Shown here in pieces: positions 15,047 to 21,163 of a stretch of 34,930 nucleotides of DNA. Where the stretch lies: the IMG/VR virus record IMGVR_UViG_3300032282_005134, positions 1-34,930 of that record; one strand, written 5' to 3'. Within the stretch, counting starts at the first letter, position 1, and each line of letters begins with the position of its first letter. Source of the DNA: a virus. The notes below the pieces were generated by a model. It had not been told where the DNA came from. It made no database searches and saw only the letters and a program-made list of their open reading frames with translations. The position numbers and the translations under genes were made by a program.

Positions 15047-15337
15047 ATGAGTAAATTAACCCCACAAAAATTTAATAGAATATCTCAATATATTAAAATG
15101 TATGAAGGTGATAGAGAAACACTTCAGTTTGCATGGGCTAATACTTGGGACGACGAATCAATGGAAGATTACTATGATTTAGATAATTTTGATATACAAA
15201 CCACTATTACCGATTTAAGAATTTTAATTGATGCTAAAGAAAATCGTTTAAAGATAAATAAAAAATTACTGAATGAGTGTGAAGCAATATATCAACAATG
15301 GATTTTAATTAACGGAAAAATAATTTCAAACAAATAA
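15047..15337 (+). CDS. Small acidic early protein
   Basis: This 96-aa protein is helical with an acidic aromatic stretch (WDDESMEDYYDLDNFDIQTT, about 34-53) and a C-terminal helix with LLNECEAIYQQWILING. It is co-transcribed with its neighbours (8 nt downstream of the 74-aa gene, 21 nt before the next). Acidic, aromatic early proteins sometimes act as DNA mimics that block host defence; here that is only a thought from composition. Confidence 0.58.
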   Translation: MSKLTPQKFNRISQYIKMYEGDRETLQFAWANTWDDESMEDYYDLDNFDIQTTITDLRILIDAKENRLKINKKLLNECEAIYQQWILINGKIISNK

Positions 15338-15358
15338 ATAACAAAAAAAACAAAAGTT

Positions 15359-15853
15359 ATGGCTAAGAAAAAACGCGTGAGCAAAACAACAAAAAACACT
15401 AATCCTAAAGTGTATAAAATGAAAAAGGAATATGTAGAGTTTAGTGAAAACTTACATTCAGTAGCAAAAACAATTAGTGCATCAGATGCTGCAATAGTAG
15501 AGGCGAGAGTATTAACTCAATCAAATGAAAAGATATTTGAACACATCATTGAAATGTTTCAATCAGGCGTGTTAGAATCTTTCATTGACGATACACGCAG
15601 TAAGTTATCAAATACATATCCTATTTTCAAAAAGAAAATTATGGAGAGAGAAATGTTTGTAGTGTGTATGTTCCTTACAAAATCACTAATGGATAATGAT
15701 ACTGAAACGATTAACGATTGGAGCAATAACTTCAAACAAAATCCAATGAATGTTATCATTAAAGCATTAAAGTTCGTAGAGTTCGTAAGAAACGATAAGG
15801 ATATGAGTAACAAACTATCCAAATTAGATAACATAGTGGATTGGAATGCATAA
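15359..15853 (+). CDS. Early helical protein of unknown function
   Basis: This 164-aa protein has a strongly basic N-terminus (MAKKKRVSKTTKNTNPKVYK) followed by a helical body (VEARVLTQSNEKIFEHIIEM, FVVCMFLTKSLMDNDTETIN). A basic tail on a helical core suggests nucleic-acid binding. The ATG follows the A-rich leader AACAAAAAAAACAAAAGTT, nearly identical to the leader before the 16096 gene. It is the last gene before a hairpin and promoter P3. No family recognised. Confidence 0.6.
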   Translation: MAKKKRVSKTTKNTNPKVYKMKKEYVEFSENLHSVAKTISASDAAIVEARVLTQSNEKIFEHIIEMFQSGVLESFIDDTRSKLSNTYPIFKKKIMEREMFVVCMFLTKSLMDNDTETINDWSNNFKQNPMNVIIKALKFVEFVRNDKDMSNKLSKLDNIVDWNA

Positions 15854-15868
15854 TAAATAGGGGTAAAA

Positions 15869-15886
15869 AGGGGTAGAAATACCCCT
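15869..15886 (+). terminator. Hairpin with GAAA tetraloop, probable terminator
   Basis: AGGGGTA, GAAA loop, TACCCCT form a perfect 7-bp stem 16 nt after the stop of the 15359 gene. The U-tract after it is weak (AATTTCCCTTATC), so termination may be partial. A second weaker stem (CCCTTAAAAGGG) follows near 15940. The gap 15854-16095 otherwise holds GGGGTAAAAA repeats, the operator-like copy and P3. Confidence 0.5.
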
Positions 15887-15982
15887 AATTTCCCTTATCT
15901 TTTGGTTTTTAGGGTATCCATCCACCCTAACCCTACCACCCCTTAAAAGGGTTAAAAAGGGGTAAAAACGCAACTAATTGAT

Positions 15983-15997
15983 TATCAACGAGTTGCA
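15983..15997. repeat. Operator-like element, copy 4
   Basis: TATCAACGAGTTGCA, differing from copy 1 at one position. Here it also forms an inverted pair: GCAACT (15970-15975) and AGTTGC (15991-15996). Located upstream of P3. Confidence 0.55.
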
Positions 15998-16023
15998 CTT
16001 TTTTAAAAATAATTGATAAAATA

Positions 16024-16055
16024 TTTGGAAGTTTGAGTAGTTTTACCTATCTTTA
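16024..16055 (+). promoter_or_regulatory. Early promoter P3
   Basis: TTTG (16024-16027), 20 nt, then TATCTTTA (16048-16055). It shares TTTGAGTAGTTTTACCTATC with the P1 region. The ATG at 16096 follows after AACAAAAAAAACAAAGTT. Confidence 0.78.
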
Positions 16056-16095
16056 CATATATCAATTAAATAACAATAACAAAAAAAACAAAGTT

Positions 16096-16848
16096 ATGAG
16101 TAAATCAAACAAAAGTGTTACACCTTTCACTATCAAAAAAGGTACATTTGATTTGAATGAATACAATAAAGATTATTCAAATTATCCCCTATATCGTAGG
16201 GTTGAAGATATGGTTGAGGAGAAAGTAAAAGCTGCTAATATCCCTTCACCAATTTCACAGGTTTTTGAGTACTTCTTTGATAGAAGTGATTTGAGAATAG
16301 CAGGTGAAGTAGAAACATATTACATCGTTGGTTACAAAGATGAATACAATATGGCAGATAATAGAAAACCTTACTTAGCAAAGTTTATCTATAATCGTTT
16401 AATGAGTTATTTCAATCAGTACCTTTCATCTACCTTATATGATATGGGTAATGAAGATACTCAAAAGTTAGTAGATGCACTACACATTGTGTATAGAGAG
16501 AATAGTAGTGATATAAACCAAACCTTTAAGTTAGTAGATAAGTTATGGGATGTGTATTGTGATGATAAAACATTAGAAAGTAATTGGGATGTTAGAGATG
16601 CAATTACCGAAGGTTTCCAAAAGAGTGGATACTACAAACAATTTGTAACTGATACCGAAGAATTAATAATTCGTAAGTTTGATATTAAGAAAGATTTCGC
16701 AACACACTCTTTATTAGAAGCTATGTTAGGTGATAAAGTAAATAGAGTTGATAATGAGTATGGTGCAGAATTCCAAGCTCAATTGAAACACTACAATCAA
16801 CTACAAAGTGAGATTGCAGAATTAAATAACACAATAAATAATTTATAA
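16096..16848 (+). CDS. Early protein of unknown function, helical
   Basis: 250 aa from the ATG at 16096. An upstream in-frame ATG at 16033 lies inside promoter P3 and is rejected; the chosen ATG is preceded by the A-rich leader seen at neighbouring genes. The protein is charged and mostly helical, with YPLYRRVEDMVEEKVKAANI near the N-terminus, FVTDTEELIIRKFDIKKDF in the middle and a Leu/Asn coiled-coil end (HYNQLQSEIAELNNTINNL). It is followed by the next gene after 1 nt. No domain recognised. Confidence 0.65.
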   Translation: MSKSNKSVTPFTIKKGTFDLNEYNKDYSNYPLYRRVEDMVEEKVKAANIPSPISQVFEYFFDRSDLRIAGEVETYYIVGYKDEYNMADNRKPYLAKFIYNRLMSYFNQYLSSTLYDMGNEDTQKLVDALHIVYRENSSDINQTFKLVDKLWDVYCDDKTLESNWDVRDAITEGFQKSGYYKQFVTDTEELIIRKFDIKKDFATHSLLEAMLGDKVNRVDNEYGAEFQAQLKHYNQLQSEIAELNNTINNL

Positions 16849-16849
16849 T

Positions 16850-17245
16850 ATGAATCATAATACACAATATAGAGAATACCTAATTGAAGAAATTAGAGTT
16901 AATAGAAATTTGTTTAACAAATTAAACAATGAGGATTGGGAAGAATTAGGTTATAGTGATGAGGTAGCGTATGAAGGTGATGTTGCACGATGTGGTGGTA
17001 TATTCCACGCTATGGAATGTGCATTAGAAACCTACGATAATATCTTTAACATAGATGATACTGATGATAGGTTATCATTCGCTAACGTAGAAGATGCATA
17101 CGATTACTATTGGGACCAAAGTAGAAACCCAAATGGTAATTGGGAAACTGAGCAAGCGCTTGATGAAGGTGAGTTAAGGTTTTGTGAGAAGATGGGATTC
17201 TCAATAGATGAGTGGATTAAATGTGGTAACCGAAAAAATAAATAA
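16850..17245 (+). CDS. Acidic early protein of unknown function
   Basis: This 131-aa protein is strongly acidic and rich in Tyr and Trp (EDAYDYYWDQSRNPNGNWET, about 84-103). It begins MNHNTQYREYLIEEI, and a similar MNHN start occurs in two minus-strand genes. It starts 1 nt after the upstream stop. High negative charge and small size would fit a DNA-mimic type inhibitor, but that is speculation. Confidence 0.62.
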   Translation: MNHNTQYREYLIEEIRVNRNLFNKLNNEDWEELGYSDEVAYEGDVARCGGIFHAMECALETYDNIFNIDDTDDRLSFANVEDAYDYYWDQSRNPNGNWETEQALDEGELRFCEKMGFSIDEWIKCGNRKNK

Positions 17246-17248
17246 GTT

Positions 17249-17413
17249 ATGAAAACAATTAAGTTAAATATCAATTCAATTAGTGATGAGTGTTACATAC
17301 AATTACTAAAGGAATTCAAAAAGAAAGCAAAGGAGGAAGGTATTGATTGGGATGAGGTTGAAGAAGATTACCTTCAAATTTGGGAAATTAAATGTGAGTT
17401 ACAAAAAAATTAA
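17249..17413 (+). CDS. Very small acidic/helical early protein (54 aa)
   Basis: ATG at 17249, TAA at 17411-17413, giving MKTIKLNINSISDECYIQLL continuing with KEFKKKAKEEG and EDYLQIWEIKCELQKN. It is preceded by AAATAAATAAGTT, the same leader as the next gene, and lies 3 nt after one gene and 6 nt before the next, all in the same direction. Its lysine/glutamate helix and tight spacing support a real gene although it is short. Function unknown. Confidence 0.7.
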   Translation: MKTIKLNINSISDECYIQLLKEFKKKAKEEGIDWDEVEEDYLQIWEIKCELQKN

Positions 17414-17419
17414 TAAGTT

Positions 17420-17782
17420 ATGGAAGATAGATTAAAAGAATTAGAAGAAAGGATTGTATCCGTTGAACGTAGGTTTCAGGCCCTATGGAATACATTAAGT
17501 GATGATGCTCATAAAGAGATAGAGGGTGAGACCCGTAGGATGATTGAGAGTGACCCTAACTCATTCGTATATAAACTTAAGTTTGTAATTGAAACGGATA
17601 AGGGTAACAAAGAGTTTCCTACATTTGAGATTAAAGCATGGAGTGAGAAGCAAGCATTCTATTTAGGGTTTCAGGATATAATATATCCAGCGTGTAAGAA
17701 AGCGCAAGATGAAGGTAAGATAAGATACTTCAAAACATTCTCCAAAGAAGTGGATGATGTTAGGTTAAATAAAAATGGTTAA
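17420..17782 (+). CDS. Early protein with N-terminal coiled coil
   Basis: This 120-aa protein has a short coiled coil (MEDRLKELEERIVSVERRFQ, residues 1-20), then an alpha/beta part with FVYKLKFVIETDKGNKEFPT and FEIKAWSEKQAFYLGFQDII. It is the last gene of the plus-strand block and is followed by strong hairpins. No family recognised. Confidence 0.65.
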   Translation: MEDRLKELEERIVSVERRFQALWNTLSDDAHKEIEGETRRMIESDPNSFVYKLKFVIETDKGNKEFPTFEIKAWSEKQAFYLGFQDIIYPACKKAQDEGKIRYFKTFSKEVDDVRLNKNG

Positions 17783-17801
17783 GTGTTTGCATAAAATGTA
17801 T

Positions 17802-17855
17802 GGGGAGAGGAATGGTTTGTTATTTTAAGTTTGTAATATACTCTCCCCTCATTTT
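17802..17855 (+). terminator. Long-loop hairpin after the early block
   Basis: GGGGAGAG (17802-17809) pairs with CTCTCCCC (17841-17848) over a 31-nt loop, followed by TCATTTTTAATT. It lies 20 nt after the last early gene. The loop is long for a classic terminator, so this may be a first, weaker stop before the one at 17910. Confidence 0.45.
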
Positions 17856-17909
17856 TAATTAGGAATTGTTTACTCACAATAGTTGGGGTTTGTCATAATC
17901 CTCAATGTT

Positions 17910-17942
17910 CCCCCGGTGTTTCGCAGCATCGGGGGTTTTTTA
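17910..17942 (+). terminator. Rho-independent terminator, plus strand
   Basis: CCCCCGGTG and CATCGGGGG form a GC-rich stem (one mismatch) with loop TTTCGCAG, followed by TTTTTT. This is the clearest plus-strand terminator in the window and ends the early block, facing the minus-strand terminator next door. Confidence 0.85.
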
Positions 17943-17970
17943 TAATAAAAAATCCCACCGAAGTGGGATT
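17943..17970 (-). terminator. Rho-independent terminator, minus strand, UUCG tetraloop
   Basis: On the minus strand AATCCCAC-TTCG-GTGGGATT is a perfect 8-bp stem closed by a C(UUCG)G tetraloop, followed by a run of six T. It ends the long minus-strand operon 92 nt after the stop of the 96-aa gene at 18062. The remaining gap to 18061 holds no gene I can support. Confidence 0.88.
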
Positions 17971-18061
17971 AGTGTTGGATACTATACGGAAAATATAAAT
18001 GGCAATTTAGATAATAGAATATAGCGTATCCAACAGGTTATATATATAGGGTATATATGAT

Positions 18062-18352
18062 TTATGATTTAATTGGTACACAATTTGGAACTTCTTTACC
18101 GTCCAAAATCTTTGTACCAATAGCTTCGTATCCCGTCCAACATGCTCCTTCCAATCCTTCTAACAAATATATACCTGATAACTTATCAGCTACTCTTTGT
18201 TCTTTGGTTTTACTCATTGTACCTTTTTGGTAGGTGTTAATGCAAATAGCAACTGCTTGCTCATTAGTATCGTATTCAGTTCCTATCTCATGCATACATC
18301 TTCCCACATAATCATTTTGGGTTTCACCACCGCTCGGTTTTGGTATTGGCAT
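18062..18352 (-). CDS. Small protein with prohead-protease-associated domains
   Basis: This 96-aa protein begins MPIPKPSGGETQNDYVGRCM and continues with YDTNEQAVAICINTYQK. That 'MP-x-P-x-x-GE-x-x-x-x-(F/Y)-(V/I)-x-RCM' head and 'QAVAIC' are familiar from the front of phage prohead protease polypeptides. The end, ACWTGYEAIGTKILDGKEVP followed by NCVPIKS, matches a short domain common in phage head-morphogenesis proteins. Here both sit in a free-standing small gene about 2 kb from the protease gene. It is the last gene before the strong minus terminator, separated from the structural operon by the convergent sigma-like gene. Role unknown. Confidence 0.65.
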   Translation of the reverse strand: MPIPKPSGGETQNDYVGRCMHEIGTEYDTNEQAVAICINTYQKGTMSKTKEQRVADKLSGIYLLEGLEGACWTGYEAIGTKILDGKEVPNCVPIKS

Positions 18353-18357
18353 ATTAA

Positions 18358-18389
18358 TTTGGTTTTATCAGATATTTTTCGTACCTTAG
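18358..18389 (+). promoter_or_regulatory. Promoter-like pair for the gp55-type sigma gene
   Basis: TTTG (18358-18361), 20 nt, then TACCTTAG (18382-18389). The -7 element differs from TAnnTTTG at one position, but spacing is exactly that of the other promoters. The ATG is at 18449, about 60 nt downstream. Confidence 0.5.
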
Positions 18390-18448
18390 CACTTACATAT
18401 ATAACAACCATAAGTTTGTTTGTTATTAATATATAAACTAATAGTTAC

Positions 18449-19318
18449 ATGCCACGCAAAAAGAATCCTGCCAACAACTACTTCCATGAAGGGGTTGAAT
18501 CCGCAATCCACCAATATAACATTGTGGAAAGTGAAAGGGAAAAGAATCAATTATTTGGTATAATATATCCAGCTCTATCTAAAATAGCGGAGGTGTATTA
18601 TAATAAGATTAAACCTGAATACATAGATGGTGAACCAATTGATATCCAAATGGATTGTATTGCATACCTAACTGAAAGGTTATACCGAATCAAAGAAGGT
18701 AAAGGTAAAGCATTTTCTTATATGACAATATGTGCTAAAAACTATTATATCTTTCATAATATGAGAGGATATAGTGGTGTAAAGAAAACTCTTAAGTTAG
18801 ATGTACTAAATGAGGATTGGGATATAGAAGATGTAGATACTGGTAGAGTAGAAGAAATGGAAGATAAAGCAAAACTATTATCCGCATTTGCTGATTATTT
18901 AGAAGCTAACAAAGATAAATTAACTACCGCAGCTGCTAGGAAATTTAAACCTGTAATTAATGAAGTTATTAAATTGATGAGAAATATAGATTCTATTGAA
19001 AGTTTTAATCGTAGGGATTTAATGAATAACTTAACCCTAATAGATGGTAAGGAAATAGATAGACATTATATCACTAAAGTATTTAATAGAATTAGTTCTC
19101 ACTATGATACTTTTAAAAAGGAATGGGATAAAACAGGAGCTGGTATTCCCTATTTAAATAAGGAAGAATTAACCGAAGAAGAAATACAATTTTGTATTGA
19201 AAACTATTCTCCTCTAACTAACAGAAGATTTAGTGTAGCAGGATTCGCTAGAATATTTGGTGTTGATGAATATAAAGTTAGAAAACAATTAGCTGAAGTT
19301 GGGTTATGTAAAGTTTAA
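18449..19318 (+). CDS. Sigma-like factor for late transcription (gp55-type)
   Basis: This 289-aa protein resembles phage late sigma factors distantly related to T4 gp55. The diagnostic part is in the first third: SKIAEVYYNKIKPEY, then IQMDCIAYLTERLYRIKEGK and AFSYMTICAKNYYIFHNMRG (about 93-112), corresponding to sigma region 2 ('AFSYFTTIAKNY' in relatives). The rest is helical and ends with an HTH-like segment (FSVAGFARIFGVDEYKVRKQ). It is alone on the plus strand, surrounded by minus-strand structural genes, and its stop overlaps the facing gene's stop by 4 nt with no terminator. It would direct host RNA polymerase to late promoters. Family call moderate. Confidence 0.6.
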   Translation: MPRKKNPANNYFHEGVESAIHQYNIVESEREKNQLFGIIYPALSKIAEVYYNKIKPEYIDGEPIDIQMDCIAYLTERLYRIKEGKGKAFSYMTICAKNYYIFHNMRGYSGVKKTLKLDVLNEDWDIEDVDTGRVEEMEDKAKLLSAFADYLEANKDKLTTAAARKFKPVINEVIKLMRNIDSIESFNRRDLMNNLTLIDGKEIDRHYITKVFNRISSHYDTFKKEWDKTGAGIPYLNKEELTEEEIQFCIENYSPLTNRRFSVAGFARIFGVDEYKVRKQLAEVGLCKV

Positions 19319-19641
19319 CCTATACGATACGCCTTACCTTTCCAACTAAAACGTGTTACGGTATTGGTATCTAATGTTCTCCAATCTCCGCTAGGATAAT
19401 CACCCTGTAAGTTCCACATACCTTCTGCAGCTTTTGTATCACTACCTCCAGCATTACCACCTACATACGCAGCACTATCCCAATACATAGAATATCTTCT
19501 ATTGTTACCTTCGTTTGTTCTCCACCAAATATACATAGGTTCGCTAGATGATGTTTCACCTAACCACAATTCAAATTGATTAAGTGATACTTCGTTTATA
19601 GCAAACTTAAGAATGTTTTTATGTACTATATTATGATTCAT
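19315..19641 (-). CDS. Small protein of unknown function, MNHN-type start
   Basis: This 108-aa protein begins MNHNIVHKNILKFAINEVSL, has an aromatic beta-like middle (MYIWWRTNEGNNRRYSMYWD) and ends with TVTRFSWKGKAYRIG. Its first nine residues closely match those of the next upstream gene (MNHNLVHKK), also at DNA level, although the remainders differ. The ATG overlaps the upstream gene's end by 11 nt. The fold is unknown; the Trp-rich middle could be a small carbohydrate- or peptide-binding domain, which is a guess. Confidence 0.6.
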   Translation of the reverse strand: MNHNIVHKNILKFAINEVSLNQFELWLGETSSSEPMYIWWRTNEGNNRRYSMYWDSAAYVGGNAGGSDTKAAEGMWNLQGDYPSGDWRTLDTNTVTRFSWKGKAYRIG

Positions 19642-19990
19642 TTAGTAATCCTAATTCTTTTAATTTATTATGAGACCAACCTAATGCTGCTTTTCCACCC
19701 CATGCATCATACATAAGTTTACCACAACCATCTCCATAAGATTTAGATGATACTAAATCACCTTCATGTCTACTTAAAAAACTATACATTCTTTGGATTG
19801 TATCTACTGAAATAGGTTCTCCGTTAGCTAATTGATTTGCTCTTTGTTTACCAACAGGAGTTCCACAACTACCCCAACCATTCTTTTCTGCATACTCTAA
19901 TGCTCTCTTTGCATTTCCCTTTACACCATCAGGGTAATCAGAATAAGATTCAAATTGTTGTAATTTTTTATGTACTAAATTATGATTCAT
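19631..19990 (-). CDS. Isolated protease-associated domain protein
   Basis: This 119-aa protein has, after the MNHNLVHKK start, YPDGVKGNAKRALEYAEKNG, then CGTPVGKQRANQLANGEPIS, RMYSFLSRHEGD and YDAWGGKAALGWSHNKLKEL. I recognise this as a domain often fused to the C-terminus of phage prohead proteases or head proteins ('YPDGVKNNAKRG...CGT-x-VGK-x-RA-x-QLA-x-GEPIS...KRMYSYLSR'). Here it is a separate gene four steps below the tape measure and two below the protease. The function of the domain is not established. Confidence 0.68.
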   Translation of the reverse strand: MNHNLVHKKLQQFESYSDYPDGVKGNAKRALEYAEKNGWGSCGTPVGKQRANQLANGEPISVDTIQRMYSFLSRHEGDLVSSKSYGDGCGKLMYDAWGGKAALGWSHNKLKELGLLNES

Positions 19991-20008
19991 ATTATAATGT
20001 TGCGTACA

Positions 20009-20374
20009 TTATTTAAGAGTTAATCTATAAAGTGTTTGTCCTAACAATTGTGCAATCTCATCTAATTGGTTTTGAATCCAACTATCTTGCGGTGCTGATG
20101 CTCTTTCAGTTTGTAACCAACTATAACAATTTTTATAATATGTAATTGTATCTTCAGTTGATGTCCAATCTGCTAAATCATGTACATCGTATCCTTTTAA
20201 TCTACCATATATGCCGGCATAACTTTCACTTAATTCATCTAATAAATCTACAATTTCATCATAAAATTTTTCTAAAGCTTCATGCTCTCCTAATTCAGTT
20301 GTTTGTTGATGCCATACAATTGCTTGTTGTTTAGCTGAATTAAAATATGATACGATTTCTACTATGCTTGCCAT
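20009..20374 (-). CDS. Dps/ferritin-like small helical protein (DUF5856-like)
   Basis: This 121-aa, all-helical protein includes AIVWHQQTTELGEHEALEKF, then YDEIVDLLDELSESYAGIYG (about residues 18-58). The spacing 'H-W/Q...H-x-AL-x-x-FYD-x-I-x-D-x-x-D-x-x-x-E-x-x-x-G-x-x-G' matches DUF5856-like phage proteins and recalls Dps ferroxidase helices, with conserved H and D/E available for metal. Dps proteins bind iron and protect DNA. It lies 3 nt after the protease stop. Whether it binds metal or sits in the virion is unknown. Confidence 0.6.
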   Translation of the reverse strand: MASIVEIVSYFNSAKQQAIVWHQQTTELGEHEALEKFYDEIVDLLDELSESYAGIYGRLKGYDVHDLADWTSTEDTITYYKNCYSWLQTERASAPQDSWIQNQLDEIAQLLGQTLYRLTLK

Positions 20375-20377
20375 ATA

Positions 20378-21115
20378 TTATTTTTTTGTTCCCACTAATG
20401 CAGGATGTGTGTAATCTTTTTTATTTTTCTTTTTATCATCAGGTCCCTCTCCTGCATAACTACTATCAACTGAAGGTTCTGCTAATTCAACACCATCCAT
20501 TAAAAGAGAGTGTATAGTTGTTAATATCTTCTTAGCTTCATCATCAGTTAAATCTTTTATTTCTTTTTGTAAGTACGCAGGTTCTTTTGAGTTCTTAACT
20601 AACTGATGGGAAAATATCCCTTCAATTGAGAATCCCGATAAAATTCCTGTTTTTACATAATCATTCCACACCTGCTCATTCTTAACGTGCATCGTACCCG
20701 CCCAAGTTCCTTTAGGTAATGATAAACCATAAACTGCTGATTTATCTCTTTTAGTATCTTCTACTATCCATGATTCAACTAATGTGATATCATCAACAGG
20801 TCTTTCATGCTCAATAGTTACTGCATCAGTATATTTCTTTTCCAAATATATTTCTGATAATCTTTTGATTGTTTCTGGTTTTATAAACACATGATAAGGG
20901 TTTCCCTCACCGTCCAACCTCAGGATATTTTTATTCGGTATAAGGATTGCACCTAATACTAATCTCTTTTCATCATCTAATTTAGCTAACTGAACTTTCT
21001 CCTTACCAAAGTAAATCCAATTACTTTCAATAGCGGGTTCAGTAACCATTGATATTGCATAGATAAAATCATTTTCATCTTCTATCGTTAGCTCATATAG
21101 TAAATCTTCTTTCAT
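20378..21115 (-). CDS. Prohead (head maturation) protease, XkdF type
   Basis: This 245-aa protein fits the XkdF-like phage serine protease family, which cleaves scaffold or capsid subunits during head maturation. Order: MVTEPAIESNWIYFGKE (about 23-39), RLVLGAILIPNKNILRLD (51-68), TIEHERPVDD with candidate catalytic H103, LVESWIVEDTKRDKSAVYGL and PKGTWAGTMHVKNE (112-147), and GFSIEG with candidate nucleophile S163. The C-terminus is a Lys/Asp-rich tail. Unusually it lies downstream of the tape measure and far from capsid and scaffold in this window; on a circular map it is still at the far end of the morphogenesis block. Confidence 0.8.
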   Translation of the reverse strand: MKEDLLYELTIEDENDFIYAISMVTEPAIESNWIYFGKEKVQLAKLDDEKRLVLGAILIPNKNILRLDGEGNPYHVFIKPETIKRLSEIYLEKKYTDAVTIEHERPVDDITLVESWIVEDTKRDKSAVYGLSLPKGTWAGTMHVKNEQVWNDYVKTGILSGFSIEGIFSHQLVKNSKEPAYLQKEIKDLTDDEAKKILTTIHSLLMDGVELAEPSVDSSYAGEGPDDKKKNKKDYTHPALVGTKK

Positions 21116-21163
21116 AATACTTTAACAATTTAGTTAGGTTATTTAGTTATATATATGTATATA

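Noticed and set aside
16033-16095. Upstream ATG (16033) for the 16096 gene
   Set aside because: It lies inside promoter P3; the ATG at 16096 has the typical A-rich leader.
18353-18448. Minus-strand promoter for the 18352 gene
   Set aside because: I looked for TAnnTTTG with a TTTG 19-22 nt upstream and found only a TATCTGAT-like stretch; not supported.
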